This document shows positions 20,962-30,517 of a stretch of DNA of 64,000 bases, piece after piece. A model generated the notes under the pieces. The model was not told the DNA's origin. It ran no database searches and was given only the letters and a program-made list of their open reading frames with translations. The stretch comes from Methanobacterium sp. SMA-27 (GTDB lineage: Archaea > Methanobacteriota > Methanobacteria > Methanobacteriales > Methanobacteriaceae). The DNA lies in NCBI RefSeq assembly GCF_000744455.1, contig NZ_JQLY01000001.1, forward strand, positions 2,426,726 to 2,490,725, in the 5' to 3' direction. The first letter of the stretch is position 1. Each line of letters starts with the position of its first letter. The position numbers and the translations under genes are program-made.

Positions 20962-22215
20962 ATGTTAAACGCTGAAACTTATATAACAAAGGATAAAGGA
21001 ATTGGGGGCAAAATCAGAACAAAATATGAAGATTTTTATGTTGAAGAAATACCTGAACATCTGCCAAGTGGAACCGGACCCAACACATGGATATTAATTG
21101 AGAAAATAGGCAGAAATACCCTTGACGTAGTACTTGACATTGCAAAGGAGTTTAAGATCAGTCGAAAAAGAATGGGATTTGCAGGTATGAAGGATAAATC
21201 TGCCTTAACAAGACAATGGTTATGTGTTTCAAACAGTGAAGCAACAGAGCTAGAGGGATTAGAAGATAAACTATACAATGTAAAAGTACTTGAAATTAAA
21301 CAGAATGAGAAAAAACTCAGGATAGGACAACTTATTGGTAACAAGTTTAGAATTTTAATCAGAGATACACAAAATCCTAAAAATGATGTTAAAACGGCTA
21401 AAAATGTTTTAAGTAAACTTGAGAAAGTTGGTGTACCAAACTACTATGGATGGCAGAGGTTTGGAAAGAACAGACCAAATACTCACAGGGTTGGAGAATA
21501 CATTGTTCAAAATGATATTAAAGGTGCAGTAGATTCTTATATTGGAAACCCTTATCCTAAAGAAAAGGACCATATAAAGTCTGCCAGACAATATTATGAT
21601 GAAGGGGAACTGGAAGAGGCTTACGAGAGTATGCCTGCGGGAATGAGATATGAGAAGATGATGCTCAGGGAGCTAATGAAACAAAAACGAAAAAAAGGAG
21701 AACTTAATGAAAATTCATATAAAATAGCATTAGAAAGCCTTCCTAAACCACTAAAACGAATGTTTGTTCATGCATACCAGTCTTACCTATTCAATAAGGT
21801 TGTGAGTGAGAGATCAAAACTTGGAATAGATAAATATGTCGATGGGGATATAATAATCGACAATGAGGAACATTTAGTGCATGAATTTGATATAAATAAT
21901 ATAAATGAAAGAATAAAGTCTTTTGAGGTTCATCCAACAGCACCACTTTATGGTACTAAAGTACCACTTGCAGAAGGAGTGGTTGGTAAAATAGAGCAAA
22001 AAGTTCTCGATGATGAGGGAATAAAACTAGAAGATTTTGAATGTCCAAAAACTCCAAAATTAGGAAGTCATGGACTTAGAAGAGCTATAAGATTTAAAAT
22101 ATGGGATATTTCTGTAGTTGAAACTTCTGAAGAAGTACTCACAGAGTTTTCCATTCCAAAAGGATGCTATGCAACTGCTGTTCTCAGGGAAATAATGAAA
22201 GAAGATGTGTATTAA
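20962..22215 (+). CDS. truD: tRNA pseudouridine(13) synthase
   Basis: About 417 residues. The catalytic motif [12 protein letters not shown] contains the nucleophilic aspartate. [21 protein letters not shown] is the TruD family signature, and the C-terminal part has the TRUD insert domain. It converts U13 of tRNA to pseudouridine. ATG 20962 is preferred over ATG 20956 because AGGAGA at 20949-20954 would overlap the upstream start. Confidence 0.95.
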   Translation: MLNAETYITKDKGIGGKIRTKYEDFYVEEIPEHLPSGTGPNTWILIEKIGRNTLDVVLDIAKEFKISRKRMGFAGMKDKSALTRQWLCVSNSEATELEGLEDKLYNVKVLEIKQNEKKLRIGQLIGNKFRILIRDTQNPKNDVKTAKNVLSKLEKVGVPNYYGWQRFGKNRPNTHRVGEYIVQNDIKGAVDSYIGNPYPKEKDHIKSARQYYDEGELEEAYESMPAGMRYEKMMLRELMKQKRKKGELNENSYKIALESLPKPLKRMFVHAYQSYLFNKVVSERSKLGIDKYVDGDIIIDNEEHLVHEFDINNINERIKSFEVHPTAPLYGTKVPLAEGVVGKIEQKVLDDEGIKLEDFECPKTPKLGSHGLRRAIRFKIWDISVVETSEEVLTEFSIPKGCYATAVLREIMKEDVY

Positions 22216-22243
22216 CTAAAATTCAAAATATGAGTTATTTGAT

Positions 22244-22290
22244 ACTGTTTGTTAATAACATTTTTTCACTCACCAAACAGTTTTTCATTT
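22244..22290 (+). terminator. Stem-loop followed by T-run after truD
   Basis: ACTGTTTG (22244-22251) and CAAACAGT (22274-22281) form an 8-bp perfect stem about 30 bp after the truD stop. A T-rich tail follows. It looks like a rho-independent-type terminator, though archaea mainly need only the T-run. Confidence 0.5.
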
Positions 22291-22467
22291 TTTGTATTCA
22301 CTAAATTAAAGGGATAAATGGCATATCGAATTATTATCATATTTAATACACTTTTTATATGGGTTCTGAGTCATTAACTAATAGTAAAATGTCGAATTTA
22401 GATAATGATTTGTTTGTAATTAAAAAAAATTTGGTTAATTGTTTTAGTTAAAAATATTTAATGATTG

Positions 22468-23706
22468 TTAAAGTGTATTTTTAACTATTTTACCATCTTT
22501 AATTACCAATAATATATTATTTGGGTCTCCTAATGACTTTATATTTGTTAATGGATCGTATTTGCTTATAACAATGTCCGCAAGTTTTCCAAATTCAATT
22601 GAACCCAATTTTTCTTCCCATCCTAAACTTTCTGCTGCTTTTTTTGTTCCTGCAACGATTGCTTCCATAGGGTCCATTCCCATATCGCACATGTATCCTA
22701 GTTCATCAAGGTTGCGACCGTGTGTTACAACACCCGAATCTGTTCCCATTATAATTTTAACTCCAGCTTTGTAAGCCTTTCTAATGTTATTTTCATGGAC
22801 TTTTTCCATACGAATAGCATCGTCACGACTCCAGTCGGGTATTGCTGATGTTTCATCTTCTGCTAATTCTTTGTTTATCTTCATTGCTATGAATGTGGGA
22901 ACAAGGAAGGTTCCATTGGAAATCATCAGTTCTATACATTCATCATCAAGACATGTTCCATGTTCAATTGAGTTCGCTCCTGCGTTGATAGCATTTTTAA
23001 TACCTTTAGTTCCATGTGCATGGGCCACAACTTGTAAATTCCTGTAGTTGGCTTCTTCGACTATGACTTTCAATTCTTTCATGGAAAACTGAGGATATTC
23101 CGGACGATCATTGGCGCTTATCACTCCTCCTGTAACCATGACCTTAATTACTTCTGCGCCTGCACGCATAATTTCCCTTACAGTTTTCCTAACTTCTTCT
23201 TCACCATCAGCAATTCCATCTGGATAACCTGGATATATTGGTTTAATATCAAAGCCAGAATTTAACCAAAAATCAAAATGTCCACCTGTAATAGAAAGGG
23301 GTGAAACTGAGATCTGAAGACGTGGTCCTATAATAATTCCGTTATCAACTGCTAGTTTAACTCCTACATCCGCAAGACCCGCATCTCTAACACTTGTCAC
23401 TCCTGCATTAATAGTACGTTTCATTCGTTCGATGGCATTATAAAAATATAATGAAAGGGGGGTGTATATGGTTTCTTCCCGTGCAAAGCCCTCTGTCATA
23501 AGGTGAACATGGGTATCTATGAAACCAGGTAATATGAAACTTCCTTTTACATCTACAATGTTTAATTTTTCAGCAGGGATTTTTATAGATTCTTCTAACC
23601 CTGCAGCAACTATATGATTATCTTTTATTAGAACAGCCGCATTTTGGATGGGAGTTCCTCCATTTCCATTGATTAAAATCCCATTATTAATTAGTAAGTA
23701 CGACAT
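22468..23706 (-). CDS. Metal-dependent amidohydrolase (imidazolonepropionase/prolidase-like)
   Basis: A 412-residue amidohydrolase-superfamily protein. The N-terminal composite beta domain leads into DTHVHLM (metal HxH). VAHAHGTKGIKNAINAG and IEHGTC carry further ligands, and IIMGTDSG supplies the catalytic Asp. The HAHG and SIEHG arrangement and VIKVMVTGG are typical of the Xaa-Pro dipeptidase/ImdP-like subgroup. The substrate is unknown. The start is the ATG after a GAGATGGTAAC site. It is a single gene with long flanking AT-rich spacers. Confidence 0.85.
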   Translation of the reverse strand: MSYLLINNGILINGNGGTPIQNAAVLIKDNHIVAAGLEESIKIPAEKLNIVDVKGSFILPGFIDTHVHLMTEGFAREETIYTPLSLYFYNAIERMKRTINAGVTSVRDAGLADVGVKLAVDNGIIIGPRLQISVSPLSITGGHFDFWLNSGFDIKPIYPGYPDGIADGEEEVRKTVREIMRAGAEVIKVMVTGGVISANDRPEYPQFSMKELKVIVEEANYRNLQVVAHAHGTKGIKNAINAGANSIEHGTCLDDECIELMISNGTFLVPTFIAMKINKELAEDETSAIPDWSRDDAIRMEKVHENNIRKAYKAGVKIIMGTDSGVVTHGRNLDELGYMCDMGMDPMEAIVAGTKKAAESLGWEEKLGSIEFGKLADIVISKYDPLTNIKSLGDPNNILLVIKDGKIVKNTL

Positions 23707-24239
23707 TTGTTACCATCTCTCAAATTTTAGTTTTCACAATTGTTAATACTATATTTTTAAAGTTCTTATTTTTTGTTAAAATAAGTCTTGTTAAAATAAA
23801 TCAAAATTTTCCAAAATTTCACTTACATTTTATATCATATTTAAAAAAAGGAAGATATTAATAGAATTAAAAGAAAAATATGTAATAATGAATTGAAGGG
23901 GGAGGCCGTAGCTGGAGCAATAGGGGCTGCAGCAGGTTTGATAGGATTAATAGTGGCCATTATTATTTACGGAATCATTGGTGCAATAGGTGGAGCTATA
24001 GGGGTTTTAATAAAAGGTACAGGTTAGATACTATACTGAATTTAACCCTAAATTTTCTTTTTTTAAAATTAATTTTTTAATCAATTCGATAATTCTAAAT
24101 TAATTCTAATTATTTTTACAAAAAATATTAGTAATTAAAATAAATAATGTATATTTGTAATGAATCTGAGAACACCAGAATTATAGACTTATAATGTACA
24201 AATTTAATTCTAATAAAATCTAAATTAAGGAGGAATTAT
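23707..24239. other. Intergenic region with a DUF5518 remnant
   Basis: A 530-bp AT-rich spacer that contains the truncated DUF5518-like fragment (23893-24027). The promoter of the following DUF5518 cluster and an AGGAGGAATTAT ribosome binding site at 24229-24240 are also here. Nothing else was recognised. Confidence 0.45.
23893..24027 (+). pseudogene. C-terminal remnant of a DUF5518-like membrane protein
   Basis: An open frame of about 44 codons ends at TAG 24025. It reads GEAVAGAIGAAAGLIGL...GIIGAIGGAIGVLIKG. This matches the glycine-alanine-rich last helix of the DUF5518-like proteins at 24240, 25107 and 48109. It has no convincing ATG and lacks the N-terminal helices, so it is most likely a decayed fifth copy. 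Confidence 0.6.
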
Positions 24240-24629
24240 ATGGTTAACTGGGGAGCTGTTATAATTGGATTTTTCCTTTCAATAATTCTTGGAGGAATAT
24301 TTGCAATAATTATTCCAATTTGGGGAGGATTACTAGGTCTACTTTTAGCAGGCATGGCAGTGGGGTATATAGTGGGTGGTGACGCAATGAATGGTGCTGT
24401 TAACGGTGCACTTGCAGGAGTATTCGGAGCCATAATACTTTCGTTCTTGCTACTTATAGCTGGAACTTTAATTTTAGGTATTATTGGATTCGCTGCAGCC
24501 ACAATAACCTCTTTATTCATTCTTGTTGGCTTCATAGGCGTAATGATAGTAATGGCTGTCGGAGGAGCTATAGGATCCGTTGTGAAAAACGAACCAGAGG
24601 TAAGAGTAGTAGAGTACAGAGGTCCTTAA
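24240..24629 (+). CDS. DUF5518-like small membrane protein, copy 1
   Basis: 129 residues, three to four membrane helices. It contains the family core [27 protein letters not shown], also present at 48109 ([18 protein letters not shown]). It ends in a charged tail ([14 protein letters not shown]). Function is unknown; such proteins are common in Methanobacteriales and often tandem. The ATG follows a near-perfect AGGAGGAATTAT ribosome binding site. It is the first of three tandem paralogues. Confidence 0.8.
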   Translation: MVNWGAVIIGFFLSIILGGIFAIIIPIWGGLLGLLLAGMAVGYIVGGDAMNGAVNGALAGVFGAIILSFLLLIAGTLILGIIGFAAATITSLFILVGFIGVMIVMAVGGAIGSVVKNEPEVRVVEYRGP

Positions 24630-24698
24630 TATTAAAGATCTATAAATAAATTATAAAGAAATTGAATATAACTTCGAATATCTTAAGCAGGAGAAAAC

Positions 24699-25088
24699 AT
24701 GATCGATCAAAAATCAGTAATAATAGGATTTCTAATAGCATTAGTACTTGTTTTGGCAATGGGCCTCATATTTCCGATTGGACAATTCGTAGCTGTACTA
24801 ATAGGGGCCATAGTCGCAGGATATCTTGCCAATAAGAAAGCAAAAATAACAGTGGTAGAAGCCGCATTACATGGAATATTAGTGGGAATATTCACAGGAA
24901 TAGTTCAGATTTTAATTGTCTTTGTACGATCAGGATTTTCAGAAACCGTAGCCAGTATTCTAATAATTGCAGCTCTAGTATTAATAGGCGCTTATATTAT
25001 TATTGGGGCACTTGGAGGGATAGTTGGAACACTTGTCGGTGTAAAATCAACTAATTCTCCTGAAATAAAAGAAGATCAACCTAAATAA
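24699..25088 (+). CDS. DUF5518-like small membrane protein, copy 2
   Basis: 129 residues with about four hydrophobic helices. It starts with the same DxKSVIIGFLIALVL layout as copy 1, followed by a GAIVAGYLANKK loop where copy 1 has the VGGD motif. The middle AALHGILVGIFTGIVQIL corresponds to the [10 protein letters not shown] element. The C-terminal tail is charged. It lies 69 bp after copy 1 with its own AGGAGAAA site, so it is probably co-transcribed. It is more divergent than the others, and function is unknown. Confidence 0.72.
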   Translation: MIDQKSVIIGFLIALVLVLAMGLIFPIGQFVAVLIGAIVAGYLANKKAKITVVEAALHGILVGIFTGIVQILIVFVRSGFSETVASILIIAALVLIGAYIIIGALGGIVGTLVGVKSTNSPEIKEDQPK

Positions 25089-25106
25089 ATTACAAAGGTG
25101 TATAAA

Positions 25107-25538
25107 ATGACTGATTGGAAGGCTATTGGAATAGGGGCACTTATTAATGCGGTACTAACCATTGTACTAACAATTATTATGTTCCCGCTATTCTTTTTAG
25201 GGCCAGTTATAGGGGGATTTATGGCAACTTATCTGGCACATGATAATACAATGTACTACACTAAAAACCAGGCTGAAGGGGCTGCCGATGGTGCAGTATC
25301 TGGAGTAATAGGGGGATTAATAATTGGGGCAATTTTCATTTTAGGATTTGGAGCTTTAAGTACAATTATTGGGCCCGTATTTACTCAAGTAGGAGTAATT
25401 GCAGGTACCATAACCTTGATAACTGGAATGTTTATAACACTCATTTCTGTAATTATCGGAGGAGTTTTAGGTGCTATTGGAGGGGTTATAGGATTTTCTG
25501 TGAAAGAAAAAGGGTCAATAAGAGTTGAAGTTGATTAA
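25107..25538 (+). CDS. DUF5518-like small membrane protein, copy 3
   Basis: 143 residues, four membrane helices. It has the family layout WKAIGIGALINAVL at the start and a cytosolic-side loop FMATYLAHDN. AEGAADGAVSGVIGGLIIGA in the middle matches the duplicated GAVxGAL element. It ends in KEKGSIRVEVD, similar to copy 1's EVRVVE tail. ATG 25107 is chosen because AAGGTGTAT precedes it; the next gene upstream ends 18 bp before. Confidence 0.75.
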   Translation: MTDWKAIGIGALINAVLTIVLTIIMFPLFFLGPVIGGFMATYLAHDNTMYYTKNQAEGAADGAVSGVIGGLIIGAIFILGFGALSTIIGPVFTQVGVIAGTITLITGMFITLISVIIGGVLGAIGGVIGFSVKEKGSIRVEVD

Positions 25539-25616
25539 AACTTCGATTATTTTCATTGAATAATTCAAATTAATAAAATGATTTTGTTTAAATTTTTCAA
25601 TTACTGATGATTAATA

Positions 25617-26024
25617 TTACAGTATTTTTAAGAAACCTAAATTTGCATCAACAATGATTTGATCTCCATTTTTGATTAAATCATAAATATCAGATTCTGG
25701 ATGATCAACCATAGGAATTTCTCCCATTATGGCTCCTGTAGCTATTATGGGTTCGGCTTCAATAGCAACGATTGCAAGAGGAGCTGTTTTGTTTTTTGCC
25801 ATTTGATACAATACATACGAACCAACAGTTGAACCTTTTCCAGATGGGATGATTAGGATCTTTCCCCCTATACTTTTACCGTAAAGGTCGTGATTTGAAT
25901 CTGTAACAACACCCTTTTCAGGATCAACTCCTCCAAGGAAGCTCAATGGATATTTAGTTAGTATAACCTCACCTTTTGCGCAACCTTTTGAGATTTTTCT
26001 ACATTTTATGATTTTTTTTGTCAT
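25617..26024 (-). CDS. Phosphomevalonate dehydratase small subunit (aconitase X swivel domain, DUF126)
   Basis: A 135-residue swivel-domain protein. [18 protein letters not shown] begins the domain. [21 protein letters not shown] carries the conserved serine/glycine loop, and residues ~98-104 read GAIMGEI. The family is the small subunit of mevalonate 5-phosphate dehydratase in the modified archaeal mevalonate pathway for isoprenoid lipids. The large subunit is not in this window, so the pair is split as in other Methanobacteriales. No neighbour shares its pathway. Confidence 0.85.
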   Translation of the reverse strand: MTKKIIKCRKISKGCAKGEVILTKYPLSFLGGVDPEKGVVTDSNHDLYGKSIGGKILIIPSGKGSTVGSYVLYQMAKNKTAPLAIVAIEAEPIIATGAIMGEIPMVDHPESDIYDLIKNGDQIIVDANLGFLKIL

Positions 26025-26120
26025 TGTTACACTTTAATTAGTATATTTATTTTAGATATTTTATGCATTTAGATTTGTAAAATAAAAAAAAGAATAAAAA
26101 ATAAAGCCATTAGGCTTTAT

Positions 26121-27017
26121 TCATTCAATTTCCAATTTAATTCCACCAATTCTTGGTTGTAAGTAATTGTAAAGAGCGGCTGTAATTGCATATATTACGA
26201 ATCCAAAAATTAAACTAACTACAATACTTGTAACCAATGATATTAATTCAGGTATTATTGCTGCACCTACTGCAATAGATATTATTAAACTAATAACCTG
26301 TATTAAGAAAGAAAATAGGGTTATTACGATAGCAGTTATTAATGCAAATGAGACTACTGGAATTGATTCTATTTCATGGAATTTTCCAATTGCATTCCCG
26401 AAATTAAATTGTATTCCTCCGATTTTTGGAGCCAGGAAGTTGTAGAAAATTGTCATTATTGCCGATGAAATAAAAGTCAAAATGAACATCCCAATAGGCA
26501 CTCCTATTACTAAAATTGACAGTACTATTAGTCCCATCCCTCCAAAATTAGGCAAACCTGGAATTGCAGTACCAGCTGCACTTGCAGATAGGGCGGCGGC
26601 CTGTAAACCTAATACTAAGATGGGACCTATTATTAACATAATAATAAAGACGATTATTCCGGATATTGCCGAGATCATAAAAGCAAAAGGCACTACAGGA
26701 ACATTTTTAATCTCTTTTAAATCTTCAAAACCCAGTTTTATGGCTCCTATTTTAGGAACTAATATATTATAAATTAGGGCTGTTAAAAATGATTGAACAA
26801 TACTCAGTAAAAATCCAGCAGTAGGGAATAGTAAAAGTAGTGCTATTATCAAAGTTACAATGAAACTTGCATTTGCCCCTGCACTAGAAACTGCACCTAT
26901 ACTTAATATTATTATGAAAAATATTGCATATATCAATGACAATACAGCTGAAATTGAAGACATCATTATTGTATAAGGTACAATTTGAATGGATTTAATA
27001 TCTTTAACTTGAATCAA
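26121..27017 (-). CDS. Membrane protein with three internal repeats, paralogue A
   Basis: About 298 residues made of three repeats of roughly 100 residues. Each begins with a short polar motif (VKDIKSIQIVP; LKEIKNVPVVP; FHEIESIPVVS) and contains two to three hydrophobic helices. Each ends with YN(I/F/Y)L.P(K/R)IGGI(K/Q). I do not recognise the family. The start is taken as TTG 27017, which has GGAGGTG at ideal spacing; the frame is open to 27032. A paralogue with the same architecture lies just upstream at 27215-28132. The repeated helical units may form a pseudo-threefold pore or scaffold, which is speculation. Confidence 0.75.
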   Translation of the reverse strand: MIQVKDIKSIQIVPYTIMMSSISAVLSLIYAIFFIIILSIGAVSSAGANASFIVTLIIALLLLFPTAGFLLSIVQSFLTALIYNILVPKIGAIKLGFEDLKEIKNVPVVPFAFMISAISGIIVFIIMLIIGPILVLGLQAAALSASAAGTAIPGLPNFGGMGLIVLSILVIGVPIGMFILTFISSAIMTIFYNFLAPKIGGIQFNFGNAIGKFHEIESIPVVSFALITAIVITLFSFLIQVISLIISIAVGAAIIPELISLVTSIVVSLIFGFVIYAITAALYNYLQPRIGGIKLEIE

Positions 27018-27214
27018 TGCATACACCTCCAAATCTATGTAAAATACTATCTAATTATGGTTGTATATAAATTTTTTTAACTTAAATAATCTATAAACAA
27101 CATCAGAAATAGTTAAATTAAAATAAATATAATTTAATCCATTTTGAAACATTTTTTTAATATTTATTTTTAATGTTGATTAAAAAAAAAATATAAAAAT
27201 AAAGGTTTTAACCT

Positions 27215-28132
27215 TTATTCAAGTCCTAACTGAACTCCGCCAATTCTTGGTGCAAGGAAGTTGTAGATTATGGTTATAAGTGCAACCATGATGAATGCTC
27301 CAATGAAGTATACAATTATACTTGCTATGAGAGCTACAATTCCTCCAACTGCGTCTCCTGATGCTGCCATTGTTATCAATTGTAATATTCCTCGAATAAG
27401 TCCGAATATTAATGCAACTGATGCTATAGCCAGCGATGCTGCAACAATGGGTATTGAGGATATTTCATGTAATGCGCCTGCAGGTGTAAATAATAATTTC
27501 ACTCCACCTACTCTAGGTATTATGAAGTTATAGAATATTGCTGCCAGTGCATGTCCAATGAATCCAAATATAAAGACTAATATTGGTAGTGCAATGATTA
27601 AAATCAATGCTAACACTACGCCTCCAGTTCCTACGGCTGAGCCTGTTGGAAGGGTTGCAGGTGTCATGTTTGTTGCATTTGCTGCTATGTTGGCTATTAA
27701 TGGAATCAATGTGCTTGTTAGTGTAGTCAGTGGTACAAGAAGTGCAGCAAGTACTAGACCAAATATGAACGCCCATATGGCTTCAATAACAGATAATATC
27801 AATGCAAAAGACACAACTGGGACAGAACGAACTTCGTTGCTTTCTATTCCTAATTTTACACCACCAAATCTAGGTACAAGCATGTTGTAAATGAGTGCAG
27901 TTACAAATGAGATTGTAATTTCGACAAGGAACGTGAAGATAGGGTATAGTATTATCAGTGATATTCCGAGGCTAGCAAATACTAGTCCTGCAGTTGGTAT
28001 AAATGCTGCAAATGCTCCGAAGAAAATTAGTAGTATTATTGCTCCTATAAGTGCTAAAATTGCATTAACTGAAGATGACATCATTGTGAAAGACACTAGA
28101 TCAATAGATTTTATTTCTTTAACGTCGACCAT
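27215..28132 (-). CDS. Membrane protein with three internal repeats, paralogue B
   Basis: 305 residues with the same three-repeat layout as the neighbour. The openings are VKEIKSIDLVSF, NEVRSVPVVSF and HEISSIPIVAA. The closings are YNMLVPRFGGVKL, YNFIIPRVGGVKL and YNFLAPRIGGVQL. Each unit carries hydrophobic helices between these motifs. The ATG follows AGGAGGTGAAA. It lies 182 bp upstream of paralogue A on the same strand and probably arose by tandem duplication. The function and family are unknown to me. Confidence 0.78.
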   Translation of the reverse strand: MVDVKEIKSIDLVSFTMMSSSVNAILALIGAIILLIFFGAFAAFIPTAGLVFASLGISLIILYPIFTFLVEITISFVTALIYNMLVPRFGGVKLGIESNEVRSVPVVSFALILSVIEAIWAFIFGLVLAALLVPLTTLTSTLIPLIANIAANATNMTPATLPTGSAVGTGGVVLALILIIALPILVFIFGFIGHALAAIFYNFIIPRVGGVKLLFTPAGALHEISSIPIVAASLAIASVALIFGLIRGILQLITMAASGDAVGGIVALIASIIVYFIGAFIMVALITIIYNFLAPRIGGVQLGLE

Positions 28133-28369
28133 CTTTTTTCACCTCCTTTCTTGTTATAATACTTATTTCTATTCCATAACATATATTAAATTTTCGTTGT
28201 AGTAAAACAAGTAAATGCTGTAGATAATGTAATTTAAAACTGAATTTAGAAATTTACATAGAAATTTTCATAAAAATAAGGATTTGTTTAATTAATAATC
28301 TTTAATTTCATTTTAATGTAGAGATCAATTAAAAATTTTTAAAAAGGGGAAAAAAGTTTAAAAAATGAA

Positions 28370-29719
28370 TTAAAACCATTTCCTTGATTCTATCAATACA
28401 TTGTCAACCATTTGTATAGAAGATCCAATATAAGTATGGGGATCCATTATTTCTTCAATTTCACTTGGGGTAAGAAATTTGGTTATCTCTTTGTTAGAGG
28501 ATATAATTTCCTTCAAACCACTATCTAATTCATATGCGTCCATTGAAGATTCTCTTACAAGTGCATAAGCAGTTTGTCTTCCAACCCCTTTTCGTGTGAG
28601 TTCTGCCATTACTCTTTCTGCCATTATTAATCCATGACTTAGATTAAGATTTTTTTCAATATTATCCTGCTTGAAAATCAGATTATTAAAAAGTTTTAGA
28701 CTGAGTTTTATAATATAATCAGTTAACATGCAAGATTCAGGTAATATAATTCTTTCACAGGATGAATTGGTAAGATCCCTTTCATGCCATAGTGGATTGT
28801 TTTGAAGTGCAGGAGCTACATATGCCCTTATTACTCTAGAAATACCACATATTCGTTCTGCAGTAATTGGATTCATTTTATGGGGCATAGTACTAGAACC
28901 AACCTGTTTCCGGGGATCAAAACTTTCGCCAACCTCATTTATTTCTGTTCTTTGTAGGTTTCTTATTTCCAAAGCCATTTTTTCGAGTGTACTGGCAATA
29001 TTGGCAAGATCCATTATGAACTCGGCATGTGCATCCCTTTGGACAATTTGATTTGAGATTATAACTGGTTTAAGTCCTAGAATTTCTGAAACTTTTTTAT
29101 GGACAGCCAGGCCATCAGTTCCAAGAGCAGCAGTTGTTCCAACTGCACCGGTCATCATTCCAACACAAAGTCTTTCATTACATTCATCAAGTCGGTTTAG
29201 TTGTCTGTGCAGCTCATCTGCCCAGATTGCAAATTTCATTCCGTAGGTTGTTGGGAGTGCATGTTGCCCATGGGTTCTTCCAATACAAACATTTTCCTTA
29301 TTTTCACCAGCTAATCCCAGAAGTGTCTTGGTTAATTGAGTTAATCGATCTTTAAGGATTTTAATGGATTCTTTAAAAAGCAAAGATTGTGATGTATCAA
29401 TTATATCATTAGATGTAGCTCCAAAGTGTACATATTCCCCCGCATCATTTTCACATACTTCTGCAAGCGCCTTGACAATTGATGCAATATCGTGATTTGT
29501 TTCAGCTTCTATTTCAGATACTCTTTTCGATGTTACAAATTCAATGTTTGCTTTGGATTTTATTTCTACTGCAGCTTCTTTAGGTATCATGTCCATTTGA
29601 GCTTCTGCTTCTGCAAGGGCAGCTTCTACTTCAAGCATCTTTTGAAGTTTGTTATCTGTTTCCCAGACTTTTCTCATTTCTTCAGTTCCATATCTGTATT
29701 CTATTGGGTGGATAGCCAT
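28370..29719 (-). CDS. purB: Adenylosuccinate lyase
   Basis: About 449 residues of the fumarase/aspartase superfamily. MAIHPIEYRYGTEEMRKVW begins the protein. HFGATSNDIIDT and GRTHGQHALPTTYG supply active-site residues. GSSTMPHKMNP, the superfamily signature with the catalytic serine loop, lies near residue 285. It acts at two steps of purine synthesis, splitting SAICAR and adenylosuccinate. ATG 29719 is preferred to 29734 because GGAG then lies about 9 bases upstream. Confidence 0.96.
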   Translation of the reverse strand: MAIHPIEYRYGTEEMRKVWETDNKLQKMLEVEAALAEAEAQMDMIPKEAAVEIKSKANIEFVTSKRVSEIEAETNHDIASIVKALAEVCENDAGEYVHFGATSNDIIDTSQSLLFKESIKILKDRLTQLTKTLLGLAGENKENVCIGRTHGQHALPTTYGMKFAIWADELHRQLNRLDECNERLCVGMMTGAVGTTAALGTDGLAVHKKVSEILGLKPVIISNQIVQRDAHAEFIMDLANIASTLEKMALEIRNLQRTEINEVGESFDPRKQVGSSTMPHKMNPITAERICGISRVIRAYVAPALQNNPLWHERDLTNSSCERIILPESCMLTDYIIKLSLKLFNNLIFKQDNIEKNLNLSHGLIMAERVMAELTRKGVGRQTAYALVRESSMDAYELDSGLKEIISSNKEITKFLTPSEIEEIMDPHTYIGSSIQMVDNVLIESRKWF

Positions 29720-29833
29720 GTTAAAAAACTCCATTAAAAATGTTCTTAAAAGTCATAATAAAAAATTATAAAATTATTAATAAATATTTTCAAATTCCTA
29801 ATTATGTAAAATCAAAGTAGGTTAAAAATCCTA

Positions 29834-29995
29834 CTACGAGTATGTAAACCTCAGCGCAATACAGAAAACTGCAAGAACAATAGTCATAATTACTACTTGT
29901 TCTGGTGTAAGCTTAGGTCCCTTAGTTTCCTCTTCAAAGTATCTAACGAGTCCGGCACCGCTTGGAGGAAGTACTTGTTTATCCTTTTTTGCCAT
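29834..29995 (-). CDS. secG: Preprotein translocase subunit Sec61 beta
   Basis: A 53-residue ORF below usual size cutoffs. It reads MAKKDKQVLPPSGAGLVRYF, then EEETKGPKLTPEQVV and a single C-terminal membrane helix (IMTIVLAVFCIALRF). The GAGLVRYFEEE motif and single tail anchor are diagnostic of archaeal Sec61 beta, a small subunit of the SecYE translocon. Its tail-anchored topology makes it a possible client type for the Get3-like ATPase elsewhere in the window. It lies 114 bp upstream of purB on the same strand. AAGTGGTGATTTA upstream provides the ribosome binding site. Confidence 0.93.
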   Translation of the reverse strand: MAKKDKQVLPPSGAGLVRYFEEETKGPKLTPEQVVIMTIVLAVFCIALRFTYS

Positions 29996-30517
29996 TAAAT
30001 CACCACTTAAAATTGATCAATAATTATTATTAACAATAATATTCATTTATTGTGTTGAATCTTATTGATTTTAAACTTTATATTTATACTGGTTTTTATA
30101 CTATAGTTTTAATCAATTTTTTTAATATCCATAGTTATAATATTGTTATAAATTATATATAAAATAAATATAATTAAGAGCTAATTAAAGGAATTTATAC
30201 TTTAAACAGATAAATATGATTCAATACTCATTTCTAAATTAAAATATATGTTTATTTTAAATCCCATAATAGTTAACAGTATATTTTAGAAAAAGAGCTT
30301 ACAATGGCCCGTTATTTGAGATAAAACGGAATTAATAGATGTATAATGTCTCTTACTTAAATATTTATGTTTTTAATAAAGTTTAAATGTTGTTTTATAC
30401 ATAGTTAAAGTATAGAATTTCCCGATTAAAATTTTTTTGTATATTAAGATTTGTTTGATTAGTTTTTGTAATAACATTAAATTCATAGAATTCAATATCA
30501 ATGGGAAAGGGAATATT
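29996..30517. other. AT-rich divergent intergenic region, no gene recognised
   Basis: About 520 bp between Sec61 beta and the PolD large subunit. It is strongly AT-rich with several TATA-like stretches that could serve both divergent genes. The GGGAAAGGGA element at 30503-30512 is the likely ribosome binding site for polC. No RNA gene was seen. Confidence 0.45.
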
